Source of the DNA: Viscum album
Lineage: Eukaryota > Streptophyta > Magnoliopsida > Santalales > Viscaceae
NCBI GenBank assembly: GCA_963277665.1
Contig: OY728123.1
Span: forward strand, 633,576,915 to 633,640,914
Length of the DNA stretch: 64,000 bases
Direction of reading: 5' to 3'
In this document: piece after piece, positions 10,541-24,529 of the stretch
Numbering within the stretch: position 1 is the stretch's first letter
Layout: each line of letters opens with the position of its first letter
Program-made: the position numbers and the translations under genes
The notes under the pieces: generated by a model
Databases searched by the model: none
Seen by the model: the letters and a program-made list of their open reading frames with translations, nothing else
What the model was told of the DNA's origin: nothing

Positions 10541-13500
10541 AGAATAATTTCAATGGATCATACAATTTATAAAATAATTAATATATATTTTCCAAATATT
10601 TTATTAAACCATTATGTTTAGAATAATGTAATACCATACCCAAATAGAATAATACTCTACAATATTCAACATAATTATATAATAAATACAAATGATCGAC
10701 ATTGATAATTCTATAAATAAATAACCCTGCTACACAATAACATTAATAACATTAAAATGGAATAATGAATTAACCTAAATTTTATCTCATAACATTCTAT
10801 TTACACCTCAATGTACATAAAAAATTCTATCCCAAATAATAATATATGTTCATCATAATGTCTATATATACATTATTAAAATAAAAGATCACCTAAAATA
10901 TCACTAATCAGCTTAAAATAATAAATATTTGAAACTATAATTTTTTCCCATAATGAAAATTATATTTATACATCAAAATCATTGAGTAAAAATATTTTCA
11001 AATTAACTATTACATCACACATCCTATTGGTATGTGTTGTAACATTTCTCCAATAGTTTTTGGTTCAACCACTAAATCATTTCTATATGTGATGGGTTAT
11101 CCCCCAAAATTTAAATTTTCTTTCATTACAAAATTATATTAATATTATTTATATCAAACTACATGTTTTTAGAGACACATAATTAGATAAATATGAAAGA
11201 TGAGATAAAAATTTAAAGGTTACTAATTCTATTAAACATATTTCCAGAAAATATAAAGGCACCCCTCATTAAATAACTCTATATAAAAACATATACTAAA
11301 ATAATTATTTGTATTTATATATATATATATATATATCATACTATCATTTATATTGATACCCACCCAAAACAATAAAAATAAATATGGTTGTTTAAGACAT
11401 CTAATTGAGGATCGAGATTAAAAAACTTATCAAACGTTTATATATATAACACTTATGTTTATATTATATGATCAGATATGTGGTCCAAATAATAAAACAA
11501 TACTTATATGTTTCTTTATATTCATAAACAAAACTATGATAAAATAATGTAACCTAATTCATGGATCCCCATAAATTAATAATTAAGCCATTTTAATTAA
11601 ATTAATAGTATAACATATATCGTAACATGGACAAGAAGTCGTCCTTAGAATGATAGAATTAAATCCATTAATTCCCATGTTCCTATCATTTAAGAACAAA
11701 AACAATAAATGGATTCTTATAATTAATTTCAATTAATTACATCAAAAACTTCATTTTACCTTTTAAATTTATTTTCTTATACCGTTATATTACATATATA
11801 AATTTTTTTCCCATTTTTTATAGAAATTTAATGGGTTCACCATTACACATTTCTATAATTAATGAGATTAATTCATCATTTATCAAGGCTCTCCATCACA
11901 TTAGCCAGTTTGATTACTACCCCATTTACTTCTTTGGTGACTCCAAGAGTTTTCTGGCATTGGTTTTTAATAATATATTTGGAAAACTAATTATGAATTA
12001 TCATATTAACTTTTTTTCCAGTCATGATTAAATTTTTTTCCTCTAATAAACTCATTGTAAATCACATTCAATGATATCATAATTACATTAGGTTCCACTA
12101 ATTGACAAATATGAAAAATGATATTATGAGTGAAAATAATTATATTTTTGAAAATAAATTATAGGATATCAAAATCATGAAACCTTATTTTCATTATATG
12201 ACATTATTTTTTTATCCCTTGTCATCCTTGTTCATTATCTATTCATATACATTACTGTGTTTGTAATGAAATTGTTAATTATACCAAGAATATGCACCAT
12301 AATTTGTAAAATTATTTTTGAAGAAATGACAAATACATTTAACCTCATAATAGCCCAATATAAGATCAATGTAACATTGTTTATGCAGTTACACCAAGGT
12401 AAAACAGATCTAGAGTCATATCCACATGTAGTATATAGACATGGAGGTATTTTATAGAAATTCACATAATTTCCAACTTATCAAAACATTAATATATTAT
12501 CTTGTATATTTTCATATCCACAATGTTTTTCAATGGTATATATCTATTATTTTATTTCTTTAATAAGTCAAGTTTCTATGGTTTCTAATAAACTCCGTCT
12601 AATACTAATTGAAAAGTACACGAGCTTAGTATCCCAGATTTGGTGGTTAGTTTTTTACATCGGTCTTATATTCATGTTATCAATTACTTATGGTTAAGAT
12701 TGTTTACTAATCTTGGAAGACTAAATATATACTTTAATATTAAATTACAATTGAAATCATAAAAAACAAAATATTATTTTCATTTAGTATATGATTATTC
12801 AATTTATAAAATCCATTTATATTATTCATAACAAATTTACTAACATCCGATGTAAATGAAACATAAAAACGGTGGGATATAATTGTTTGGTGGGTATGTG
12901 TACAATAGAATAAATAATAGAAAAAATTAATAATCAATATGTAAATATAAATAATTGAAACACATTCAATTTAATAAACAACATAATCATGATGAAAAAT
13001 ATGTTTAGAATAAATAATAATGAAAAATAAATTACTGTAAATAAACTAATAAGTTAGAAACATATTCATGGATATTATAACTAATAAAATAATCATGTAG
13101 ACATTAATAACTAATCTCATATGGAAGTAATTCATTATTTTGAGTATCATAATTGCAATATTAAGGATTATTTCCAAGAGATGTTACCTAAATTGAAATG
13201 TCCTTTAGAATAAACCAAGATATTATTCTTTAAATGACCAATATATCCATCAATGTGATTTTTTGGGCCCTATCCGTTAACTAATAAGTCTGATGAAATC
13301 TTTATATAAATGTGGAGAAATATTATAAACGTTATCAGTCATTTTGGATATGATTTATTCCAAATATAATATTTTCCAAAATCAATAATGAAAATCAATA
13401 TAATTATCAATATTGGGAATTTAGAATAAAAATGTTAACAATATAGAGAAAAAATAAACATCATTATAAACCATCTTGGATAATACACCAAATTATAAAA

Positions 13501-13752
13501 AAATTGTACACCCTTTCTCAAAATTTTTATAAACCATCCATAGAAATAATTATAATGGTATTGTAACAAATAATTACCGAAAGAGAATACGATAGATAAT
13601 TATTTTGTAGATTAAATAAATAAAATAAAATCAAAATATCCTTAATAATTATCTGGAGGAAATTTTCAATTTAATATAAAAATACAGTTTAAAATAATAC
13701 AAAATTCTAGAAAATAGAAAAAACATTTTCCTTGAAATTAATCATCTATTCT
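10541..13752. other. AT-rich DNA without recognisable genes
   Basis: A 3.2 kb AT-rich interval between the LINE and the minus-strand Gypsy element. It holds a short TA microsatellite (about 11,316-11,338) but no pol, gag or RNA-gene signal. The short reading frames at 11,831-12,031 and 12,235-12,465 have low-complexity, AT-driven composition and no recognised motif. It may be interior sequence of an older element. Confidence 0.55.
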
Positions 13753-16700
13753 TGTAAAGGATGATTAAATGAAATTTTTTTCAGGATGGTGGTAAATTAT
13801 GTTCATTCCATGTAAGTTAAAAATTATATTCATATTAAATTTTTGGTAAAAATTTATATATAACATAATTCATAAAATTATATAATATACCTTTCGATGG
13901 AATAAATAAAAATATAATAATCTGTAAAAATGATTTTGCGAAATAATTTTGAGAAATATTGAAAAAATATTTAATGTATATTAAGAAAATATGGTTATGG
14001 GAGAAAAAGTATTTATGGAAAAAGAGAGAAATTATAAACACCTCAACTATAGTAGCATATGGATTGTTCCTTAACATATTACATTCGTACAATGAGTAAG
14101 ATATAAACCCACAATAGAATGAATAGTATATTAGATTTTGAAAACTAGATATGTACATGGGTTTTACCATATATTATGAAAGAAAAAACATCATAGAAAC
14201 TATATTATAAACATACAAAAACATCAAGATTAGACTAAAAAGACATTCATAATAAAAAAACTTCTCACCCTTTGGAAAAAACCATAAGAAATGGGTGATG
14301 TCAGTTCCCCTGTAAGAATTATAAATACCGCAAAATCTATCATAAACAATAATCCATGCGGAGTAAATAAAAACCCTATGTTTTGAAATAATAATCGCAA
14401 ACATAATATGTATGGAGTGAAAAATGATTAATGAATTCAATAAATAATTACATAAGAAAGAAAATTAACCATGGAAATTCTTCAAGTATAACAATTAGTT
14501 ATTATAAATAAAAAATTTAATAATAATCGATTGTATAATACCAGGCATATGAAACATTCCATTATTGTTTTGGCCAAGAAATATGAAAATAAATATTTTA
14601 GCCCTTGACCAAATCCATATATATAAATAAATTGGCAATGCCTCAACTAAGTCTATATATATTGTTTCACATGAGACCAATCATTGAATTAATGTGATAT
14701 TCCAAGCCACTACCATCACATACTATGTATAACTCATTCCACTTATAAATGGGGTGAAATATAAACAATGATTATATAATAAATTTATATAAAATCCCCT
14801 AATTAGTAAACCGAATCACTAACCATTCTGATGGATGTGGTGAATGGTATCAAGATACCACACACACTGTAAAAATGAACATAAAACGTTTAATAAAACA
14901 TGTAATAATATAATAATATTTAGATAAATATCAATAAATCATAATATTAAATGTAGGTGTTATAATAAATGAAAATTTTATTATAAAGTCACCATGTAAT
15001 TCTTGATGGAAGAACTGATTCACTTTAGAATGAAGAGTTTGTATTTGAAAAATCAATTGTATTTTTCCAAATTAATTGTATAAATCCTAAAATGAGAAAA
15101 TATGTTTTCATGACCATACAAGTGATTTTATAAATTTATCGGTGTTTTAAAATAGATTTTTAATTGTACTTGAAAATGAGTAACAAACATGGATGTTCCC
15201 TTAAACTGGTATTTTTTACCGAGAAATATTAAAAAAGTGAATTTATTAAATATGTTTTCTCCCATAAAAAATGATATGACCTGTATATATGAACTTGAAA
15301 CATAAACAAAAAAATTATGTGAATTATATATGATTATTGAATAATTAAATTGTGCTAAAGATAATGATAGTGTATCCCAAATAAAAAATAGAGGTTCGAG
15401 AAAGGAACCCTCACAGAATATATGAAATTATTCTTCAATTTTTCAAAATGTTTTTGATACATAAATTACATTCCTTAATAATTTTATTTAAAACGTATTT
15501 AACATTTATTATATTTAATATTATTATATTTTATTTGTTTTTGGGTTTTTAATTAGTTATAAGATCAACTTTCATCGTTTGGGGTGTACTTTTCCTTGGT
15601 ATTCATGATCTATTTATTGTTATATGAATATGGAGTATCAAGTAAAATAAATGTAATTTTACATAATTGTAATTATAGGTTATTAATGATATTATAAAAT
15701 ATGAATGTTTTATATAATAAATTTTAGTATTTTGGTTGAGTATCAATCATTAATATAGTGTTAGTGATAACTATTTGGATTATTTTACAGATTTTAGTCA
15801 CCACATACGTTTTTGTTTCAATGTTTAATATTATTTTTATATACATTTTATATAAGATTTAATAATATGTAATAAATATATAATAATATATTTAAACCAA
15901 AAATTTATTTTATTACTATCCATGAATGCGGAATTGAAAATGAGAAACACATGATCCATGATGGTGGTAAATTAGAACCTCACTAATGATGTCCCAATCA
16001 TTAAAATAAAAGGAAAGGGAGATGGGATCTGATGGTGTATTTTACACTGAGGAAAAATAATATAGAATACAAATGATTGTAGAGTTATCATGTATGTTAT
16101 TATAGGGGATGTGATGGAAGGATATGATAATAAATGAAATTGTGAATAAAATTTAATAAAATAAAGGGGTTTTACCACTTGAATTCATCACCATAGAAAC
16201 CTCTATAAGGGGATTCGTTTTGGTATTTTCTATAACCAAAGGATCTTAGAAATTGTGGAGGTCCATGAGAAGATCACTCAAAAAAAATTCATGGATCAAT
16301 TTTTTGAAGTTTGGAGTATAAGAGGTGATGATCGGTGGTATTTAAAGTGGATGAGGGGGTAGGGGTGGTATTTATAGTGGTGGAGAGGGGTGCATTTTGA
16401 TGATTTTTATCATTATTATTTTTTGTTATTTTGAGTAATGTCTATGAATATTTTGATCATTATAAATAAATTTATTAAAATAATTATGGATATTTTTATA
16501 TTATGGGCTTACATCAGCTATATGTCTTCTATGACTCAATAATTCATTTATCTGATAAGTAATATAAATTATCGTATTCGAATATTCAACAAAATTATAG
16601 TATTTTAGAAAATTTTAAAAAATACCCAATGACAATTTTTCAATGTTTATAATTAAAAAATAAACTCCATTTTATAAAAATAATTTTTTATATATTAGAA

Positions 16701-17133
16701 ATTAAATTTTAAGAAACAAATCATTGAATAAAAAATATATATTTTATGGTTATAAATTTTTAATGACACATTGAAAAACATTATTGTATCATAAAGTTAT
16801 CTTATAATCATATGAAAAAAAATATTAATTTTTAAACCTATTTTATGAAACTAAATTTTCTTTTGAATAATTATATTAATTATAAAATTGTAAAAAATCA
16901 ATAATCTCTCATTAAAATTACAAAAATTAATTTATCATTATTTTAAAAAATTATACATAATAAATGTCATAAATTTCCCATATTTTCATTTATAAACTAC
17001 CAAAACATTATTAAAACATCGATAGGTGATTTACTATTTTATTAGTCATGTTATTATTCTATTATCCATAACACTATTCTATCGAAGATATTGACTTCTA
17101 ATAGAGGGATACCATAAAATATAGGGGTTCCAA
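13753..17133 (-). repeat. 3' LTR of the minus-strand Gypsy element
   Basis: Homologous over its length to 21,131-24,529. Matching landmarks include 14,051 with 21,403 (AGTAGC-TATGG followed by TTACATnnnnACAA), 15,395 with 22,745 (CCCAAAT-AAAAATAGAGG), and 15,980 with 23,350 (CCTCAC, then CAATCATTAAAATAAAAG). The upper edge, ATAGGGGTTCCA at 17,121-17,132, is a decayed copy of the GGGGTGTTACA edge of the partner LTR. The lower edge is inferred from the partner's length and is uncertain by tens of bases. Confidence 0.8.
16369..16376 (-). promoter_or_regulatory. TATA box of the Gypsy LTR promoter
   Basis: On the minus strand this reads TATAAATA inside CCACTATAAATACC, next to a C-rich stretch, about 750 bases inside the LTR start. 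That is a usual place for the element's transcription start. The partner LTR shows the same neighbourhood near 23,710, but its TATA core has decayed to a T-run. Confidence 0.5.
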
Positions 17134-17399
17134 ATTCTCCCATAGAAAAAATTCCATCATTGAAAATTATAGAATGTCACCTCATCTTATGATTTGGGTT
17201 GTTCGTCATTGTAAATTTCTCTAGTTACTACATTGTCTCTTCAATTTTATGATTTTTATAAAGTACCTATACCAACCGAGTAATCAAACTCATCAACACA
17301 AACTCTATAGTGTCCAAAATCTACATATTCACATCATAGTTAGGTAAAACTGGTTCCAATTGTATTCCTTTATAATTTAGATCAGGTGTTGGTTCCAGC

Positions 17400-18660
17400 A
17401 CGTAATTCCTTCACAATGATATGTGGAACACATTGAGTATTTAATAACAGCTAGGTGGCATCTCCAAATGATAAGCCACAACTAGAATTCATTCTAGGAT
17501 AAAAAAATGTCAAAAGTTCTTAGGGTTCATTTTCCCTTTCATTGAAAATAATAAATCACCCATAATTGGTGATTCATTCATGAAATCTTGATCCCCCAAC
17601 TGAAATTCCAAATCATTCCTCCAATTATTAGTATATCCATTTTTTCTTACTTTGTGATTCTATTATATGGGTTTGAATAGTCATTAATGTTTTCGTATTT
17701 TTTGCTACATGTTCTTCTAGTACATGATTCCCTTCCCCAAATTCATCACAACAAGTTCATGTATGAAATATCATTCGATACAATTGTTCATTTTGGTATA
17801 TTTGAATACTTTAATGGAAATTATTATTGTAGTAAATCGCAATAAAATATAAATACTTCTCCCACATACCCTAAAAATCATGTCAGCATGATATCAACAT
17901 ATCTTCTAATGTTTGAATAATCCTTTTAGTTTATGTTTTAGTTTGAGGGTGATTTTTACTGCTCAAATAAAGCTCAATATCCAATGTTTTTTGATTAATT
18001 TTATTGAATTTCGATGTATATAGAGGACCATTATCATAAATAATTGAAATAGGTGAAATTTAATGTATTAAAACATAATTAAACTATATTCGTGAATCGT
18101 ACTAAAATGAAAAATCCTTCCTTATAGTGGGGAAATGTGATTATTTGGAATTTCAATCAACAATTACCCTTATTGAATCATTTTTTCTTGGAGTTTTGGT
18201 TAACATAGTGATTAAATACATAGTAATTTTTTCCCATTTCCATGTTTGAATAAGACAAAGATGCGTGACATTGAAATAACCCAATCATTTTTCCTAAGGA
18301 ATCATACATGTCCTCTCATTGATTCACAATAATAAATCACTAATATACTTATTAACTATTGTAAAGTTAATATTAGAGCATTCACTAATATTATCTTCAA
18401 TTTTTCAAAACATCCTTCTCATTATTATTTCTATATTAACATATCTTTTTTACAAGAAAGATTTTATAATAGGTATGATAATTAGGAAAACATCTGAATG
18501 AAATGCCAATAGTAACATACTAAATTAAATAATCTTCATACATAAGTTATGTACTTTGGTGTCTTCTATACCTGGACAACCTTTTTCATGATAGGACCAA
18601 AAGAGATTCTAACATTAGAGAAAACGTGTGCAAGAAAAAAAATTGGGGCTATAATTTATA
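17400..18660 (-). pseudogene. Gypsy integrase remnant with C-terminal chromovirus-type tail
   Basis: Reading the minus strand downward, the core gives TWKWEKITMYLITMLTKT near 18,240, then IRVIVD. It continues with ISPISIIYDNGPLYTSKF near 18,040, NHPQT near 17,960 and RIIQTLEDML near 17,915. These match 'wkWe.itmDFv.gLP.T', 'iwVivDRltK', 'ivSDRdprFtS.F', 'yHPQTdGQ' and 'QtLEDMLRa'. The aspartates of the DDE triad are partly lost: the first lies in 'MYLI' and the second in 'YDNGP'. The C-terminal part at 17,430-17,620 reads LEFQLGDQDF, SPIMGD, KGKMNP, VAYHLEMP and NVFHISL, the standard order after the core. Numerous stops are present. Confidence 0.88.
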
Positions 18661-18744
18661 CTTTCTAGAAATCCAATATGATAAATTTTTTTCATATTCT
18701 ATAGAAATACATATAATTTGTTATCAAAGACCACATAAAATTTT

Positions 18745-19080
18745 AATTATATCATAATATCATCAATATAAATCACAAAAAATAATCAAGATATTCCATA
18801 AAAACATCTTTCCTTGGATCCATAAAATAAATGAGGTTGCATTGGTCAGTCCAATTGGAATTAATGAAACCTCTTAATTTCTACACATGGTTAAAAACAA
18901 TTTCATATGCATATTTTCTTTGAACCCTTGAAATTTATTATATCTAGATTGATCTTCAAAATTTTAAAAAATAATCTGCTCCATGAAGTTGATCAAATAA
19001 ATCATTAATGCGAAGAACATGATAATTTTAAAATATTGAAATAGTGTTGATTTATCAATAGAAAATGCAGAGCCCCATGG
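18745..19080 (-). pseudogene. Gypsy reverse transcriptase remnant (fingers/palm only)
   Basis: The minus strand reads NYHVLRINDLFDQLHGADYF at 19,026-18,970, matching 'nkYPLPRIDDLfDQLkGA.yF'. The 'YhQ' and 'FGLTNAp' positions are frameshifted (LD*PMQP). A clear YIDDI active-site motif lies at about 18,765-18,750. Integrase-like sequence begins within about 90 bases after this motif. The RT thumb, connection and RNase H regions, normally some 900 bases, are therefore missing, and this is an internal deletion. Confidence 0.85.
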
Positions 19081-19299
19081 GTGAATTAGTATTCCCAAAA
19101 AATATAGTAGGGTCTCCCATAGAAGAAACATTATGGTAGATAAATATCTTTTCTCTCAGTTCCTCTAGTTTTTTCATTGATTTCACAAATGTCACTATGG
19201 ACAGTCTATAATGATTATTTGAAATGGGCCATCCAATAGGGATTAAATCAATATAGAACTAAAATTAAATATTCAGATGATATGTAAGTAAATATTATG

Positions 19300-19900
19300 A
19301 AAATAAATAAATATATTCTTGAACAATATGAAGATCACAATTTGTAATATTTCTTGCATCTTCTATAGTTGATATATTTTTTTCGTTCCCCAGAATTTCA
19401 TTAAGAATATCTAGTGGGGGCAGATCTAGATATGAATTAGATGATGAAGCCTTACCCTTAAATATGATAAATTCTAATCCTTCTTCAAAAAACATTATTT
19501 TCTTTCATTTGAAATATGTTTTTTCATTGTATATTAAAATCAAGTCCATACCAAGGATTATATAAAAATCAACCATGGGTATGATATTAAAATCAACAAT
19601 TAGAGAATGATTATGTGTCGTAATAGGATCTTCTTGACACAACATTGATGCAATAATATTTCCACTATAAATCTTTATGATCAAGTCCCTAGTAATGTTG
19701 AATCATAAATATATAATTTTTATTGAAAGCTGGTAAGACATAATGGAATGTGATTATGAAGAATAAAATAATGAATTTTCTATATTTGATGAGATGATTA
19801 AACTATCTACCACCCCACAATTAGTAACATCAAAATTATCATTTATAATCTCAAAATCTTGGCCTTTCCCCCATTTATATTTCTAAATAATGTTTCCATG
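19300..19900 (-). pseudogene. Gypsy protease/linker region, badly decayed
   Basis: Between gag and RT. A minus-strand frame, 19,495-19,295, reads MFFEEGLEFIIFKGKASSS, in the position of the protease-to-RT linker. Near 19,830 the minus strand gives TNCGVVDSLIIS, which could be a worn version of the aspartic protease motif 'vLiDSGatHsFIs'. The assignment rests mainly on position between better-supported domains. Confidence 0.4.
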
Positions 19901-20339
19901 AGACTTCAGATACTATTTGTCATTATGTACCATATCCCTAAAATTGTAGCTTTGAAATCAGTAGTTTTATATTTACCTTAAAATCCTGATCCTGATGGCC
20001 TTTTCAACAGAATTGTATGAAATAAATTTTCCTTTTATGTAGGAACTATGATTTTACCTTCCCCAACTATCACATATTGTAAAATTATCCATTATATTTT
20101 TCCTTTTATACATTCCCTTCGTCACCACCATATTAATCTTTTTTCCCTTAATGTCAAATGGCTTATAGTGTTCTTTATCTATCTTTATAGAACATGAGAC
20201 TATATATTTCTATAATGTGATATTTTTTATACCAATTCCCTTCATAATAATTGTTTTAAACCATTAATGGATAAATTGTTTTGGCCCCTTTGATTTTGTT
20301 TGTATTATTTGACATGACTTTCTGACATTGTAATGATGG

Positions 20340-20860
20340 CTTCAAACAATGTAATGTTTTCTCCCTTATTCAGTAACAAATTCAAGAATTTTTATTCTAT
20401 TTTTGATAATTTTTTGGTAGGGAAATATTAATCTAAGAAAATTTCCTTAAAATCCTTCCAATCAACATTTGAAATTTCTTTATCTTACTGTATTTTTTTA
20501 GTCATTGTCCTCTAATGATCAGCATATCAAAAGATTTGTTAAACTTCCATGATAACCATTACACTTTCATTACCACCCATTGTATAAAATATCATCTCAA
20601 TGGAACTTATCCACTTATCAGCTATAAATGGGTTTTTTGTCCCATTGAATGATAGAGGATGTTTTCTGGTGAAATGTGCTATTGTCGTTCCTCCAAGTTG
20701 TTGATCATTATGTTATATATGGGTAAGGTTATTATTCATTACAAGAGTGAACTATTGTAATATTGTTATAAGTTTCTCATATTTAGTTTCAAATACTCTT
20801 TCAAAATCATTATCATTCATAGGGGAGAAATCACTGCATGGTATACATGCATTAACATAG
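20340..20860 (-). pseudogene. Gypsy gag remnant
   Basis: At 20,680-20,581 the minus strand reads FTRKHPLSFNGTKNPFIADK then WISSIEMIFYT. This matches the plant Gypsy gag signature 'F.r..PP.F.G..dP..Ae.Wi..iEkiF'. Gag forms the particle that packages the element RNA. The rest of the domain down to about 20,340 is frameshifted. No clean zinc knuckle remains, though a degraded one may lie near 19,900. Confidence 0.75.
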
Positions 20861-21118
20861 TTTCTATTCCATACACTGGGATCCATTTCAAAATAATGGA
20901 TACACTAAATTAGGTTATGAATCACAATGGTTATTTTCAAACTGGGAAATAACATTACAAAAATTTTAAATTAATACATAGATAATATCATTATCATAAT
21001 CATGGTTTTTTTGGGATCATTTTTACTTTTAATTTCCTCAAAAGGTTTTATAATAAAAATTTGAATTATCCAAAGAATATCCCATGGGAGTTTCGAGCAT
21101 GCTGCATTGTAAGGCCAT

Positions 21119-21130
21119 TTTTGTGTACCA
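21119..21130 (-). other. Probable primer-binding site of the minus-strand Gypsy element
   Basis: On the minus strand, TGGTACACAAAA follows a TGTAACA terminus directly. The first five bases fit the initiator-Met tRNA PBS (TGGTATCAGAGC) but the remainder is worn. The position at the LTR edge supports the call more than the bases do. Confidence 0.4.
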
Positions 21131-24100
21131 TGTTACATTGAGACTGGACTAACAAAACTTGTAGTGGTTTTTACTATAAGGAACATCTGTTCTAGAACCA
21201 TGCCCACTTGTAGTATCAAGAAATGGGTGTCTCTTAAGGAATAACCACATAATATCCACCTTTCCAAAATTATTATATGTCCATATTGGATTATACTCAA
21301 TGCTTATAATGGGGTTATGTTCACTAAATTATGTTTTCAAAATATTAATTACAATGTTTCTTCCAAAAATTATATGATACAATCTTTAAAGACCTTTTTC
21401 TCAGTAGCCTATGGTTGGTGCCTTAATTTATTACATCAGAACAATATATAAGATTTCACATCATAATTTTCCAGATATTATAGTAAATTTTAAAAAAAAT
21501 AATCATACATAATTTTTACATTACAACTTTAATGGTTAAATGACATTGAAACTCCCTTGGAAAAAACTATAAACTCTTATATTGTCCATGTAATTAAATC
21601 ATAATAAAAATATTCTCAACCTAAGGGAAAATAAAATAAATAAAAGGGATGATATATGATCCTATTTAAGGGTAATAAATACAATAGAACTAACATAAAC
21701 CATATTTCATGGTAAATAACTAAAAATATATGTCATTATATATTAATATTAAGTATAATACTGACGGAGAGAAAATTAATTAAATAAATCTAGAAATAAT
21801 TTCATGAGAATGAAACATATCCATGTATATTATACTAGTTTAATAATCATATTAATTTTCAATCATAAATATCAAAATGAGGTTATTCTTAATTATACAA
21901 TTATAAAACATATTCTCGAGGACTTTTCTATGACATTTGATAATAAATAGTTATGGCCTAATCCAAATACATGTCCTAAAATAAATTGGAATGGCCGTAT
22001 ACAGGTCCTTATCTATTTTTTCTCAAGGGACCTTCTAAATCATGGAGGGGATATAAGGTGACCCACTGATCATATAGATAATATGAAATATCCATCATAT
22101 TATTTGGGTGAAATGTAAAAAATATATACAGATGAAATATGTATAACATTACTTAATCATTAATCATTATCACTAACCAATATATGTTTTATTGTGAATG
22201 GTATATAAATAATAAATCCACAAAAAAAATTGATCACAATTTATTTAATAAAATATGGAAACTAATATTAATCAGAAATAAATATTAATTAATCTTTTGA
22301 TTCAATATGCAAGATGAATCTTTTTTAAATGTTTTGATAAAAACATTGTGGATTTCGTGAGGGAAATATCCTTTTCACTTTTCAAATAAGAGTTCTTTTG
22401 AACAAATAATTTTTATTTTTCATAATTGATTTTATAAAACAATAAATGAAAAAAATTATTCTTATCATAATGAATTATTGTAAATAGAGAAATTATGGTT
22501 CTTTAAAACATATTATAGATGCTACTTGAAAATGGGTACGAAAATGGGATGGTCCCTTAAATTAGGTTTTCTTATAAGAAAACATTAAGGAGGAAACCTT
22601 ATAAAACATGTATTATATCATGAATTAAAGAGGAAGTAATCCGGATATATGATTATGGAACCAATAATCCTAATTTATTATATATATATATTAAAATTTA
22701 AAATAATAATATTGTGGTAAAGAGAGATATATGGTAACCCAAATGAAAAATAGAGGGTCAGGAATAAACCCAAACTTTATGTCCGAAAGTGTTTTCCACC
22801 TTTGATTAATGTCTAGAGTAATGAAATTAGATTCATTAATAATTTAATTTTCAAACTAGTTAAAATTTAATTTATTTATTATAATTATATTTAGTACATT
22901 TATGGTCTTTTTTTTGATAAAAATGTTTGACTTTCATCAATTGTGATTCTTTTTTGACATGGAATGCATGGTCTGTTTAATTTTATACACATATGGAAGA
23001 TCATGCAAAATGATAATAGTTTTCCAGAATTTAAATGATATATTATTAATTATTTCATAGAATATTAAATGGTTATATAATTCAGTTGTTTATATTTTGA
23101 TAGTATGAATCCTTATATAATATATTATTGATAATTGTTTAGATTATTTTGTCAGTTACTAAAATCATAAAAAACTAGTTTTTTTATTAATTATAATTAT
23201 ATAAAAATACTATTTACAGAGCATTTTATAATATTTTTTATATACATTTTATAATATTTTTTGACCATAAAAATCGTTATATTACAATGCTTATAAGGAT
23301 AATTGAAAAAAATAAAACCAATCATCCATCATGGCTATAAATCTACACCTCACGGATGATCATTCAATCATTAAAATAAAAGTAAAATGAGAAGAAACTT
23401 GATGGTGGATCATCCATTTAAATAATAAAATTCACATATATAAGTGATACTCAGGTTATCATGTTACATTTTAAAGGTGATGTGAGTTAAGGATATGAAA
23501 AAAACATATATTGAAATGAAAATAAAATACAAGGGTGTTGATTATTACCTCTTAAACTTTTCCCTGGAGAACCTCATTAAGGTAATTTTTTTGTAATTTT
23601 TTGAGAAAAAAATATTGAGGACATGGTTGAGTGGATTTGGATGTGTATTGGGAATTAATTTGACAAGGATAAAACCTGGAAGGTTTGAGAAAAAGAGGTG
23701 GAAGGGATGGTATTTTTTTTGGGAGAGGGTTGTTTTTAAATATTTTTTCATTTGTTATTATTTTTCTTCAATAATATTTATTTTTTTATAATATTCAAAA
23801 AATATATTAAAAAATAAATGATATTTAAATTTTATGGTCTTAAAAATCCTTATATTATCTATGAATCAAAAATTCATTTATTTTTCAAATACTGTAAATT
23901 GTCATATTTTATTGTTCACCAAAAAACTAGTATTTTTGAATAATATCAAAAATTAACCACAATTTTTTTGACGTGTATTATTTAAAAATGAAATCAATTT
24001 AATGAAATTAATTTTATAAATATTATCAAATTTAATTTTAAATAAAATTACATTTTTAACAAACCATACTTTTTTAAAATATAACTATTTTTATGACACA

Positions 24101-24529
24101 TTAAAAAATATAATAAGGTCTCATAAAATAATTTTATAATAATAAGAAAACAAGATATAAATTTTTTAATATATTTTATGAAAATTAATTTTAATATAAA
24201 TAATTATATTAATTATAATATTTTAAACAAACATAAATATTTCCAAAAAATTCAAACACTTAATGTTTAATTATTAAAACATTTTTTTACATAATACATG
24301 AATTAAATATTTAATATTTTCATTTATAAGATAACCATATTTTTTTATACTTCCATAGGTGATGATACAATTCAATATTCAATATTATTATTCATAATTG
24401 TCACTTTACTATTCCTAAAGTCATATTAAACCATATATTATAATTTTGAATTTTGTGTTTCACAAAGCATAAACCTTCAATGATATTAAATTTTAAAAGT
24501 GACATATCATAAAATTTTGGGGTGTTACA
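21131..24529 (-). repeat. 5' LTR of the minus-strand Gypsy element
   Basis: A 3.4 kb block homologous to 13,753-17,133. Its outer end at 24,529 is the reverse complement of TGTAACACCCC, a textbook Gypsy LTR start. The inner end at 21,131 starts TGTTACATTG, giving a TG...CA-type terminus on the minus strand. Divergence from the partner is high, with many substitutions and indels visible by eye. Confidence 0.85.

Larger units (their letters stand above)
13753..24529 (-). mobile_element. Ty3/Gypsy LTR retrotransposon, minus strand, with both LTRs
   Basis: A 10.8 kb element flanked by two homologous blocks of about 3.4 kb in the same orientation. Between them lie minus-strand remnants in the order gag (about 20,860-20,340), protease region (19,900-19,300), RT (19,080-18,745) and integrase (18,660-17,400). 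The right LTR ends at 24,529 with the reverse complement of TGTAACACCCCAAAATTTT, a very common start for plant Gypsy LTRs. The sequence just below 21,131 is a weak PBS. Integrase directly after RT and a C-terminal 'vAYhLeMP...NVFHISL' motif fit the chromovirus-type layout. The LTRs are strongly diverged, so the insertion is old. Confidence 0.88.

Noticed and set aside
11830..12470. Overlapping frames of 66 and 76 codons as small genes
   Set aside because: They are AT-driven compositions on both strands over the same bases, with no motif, splice context or similarity to recognised families.
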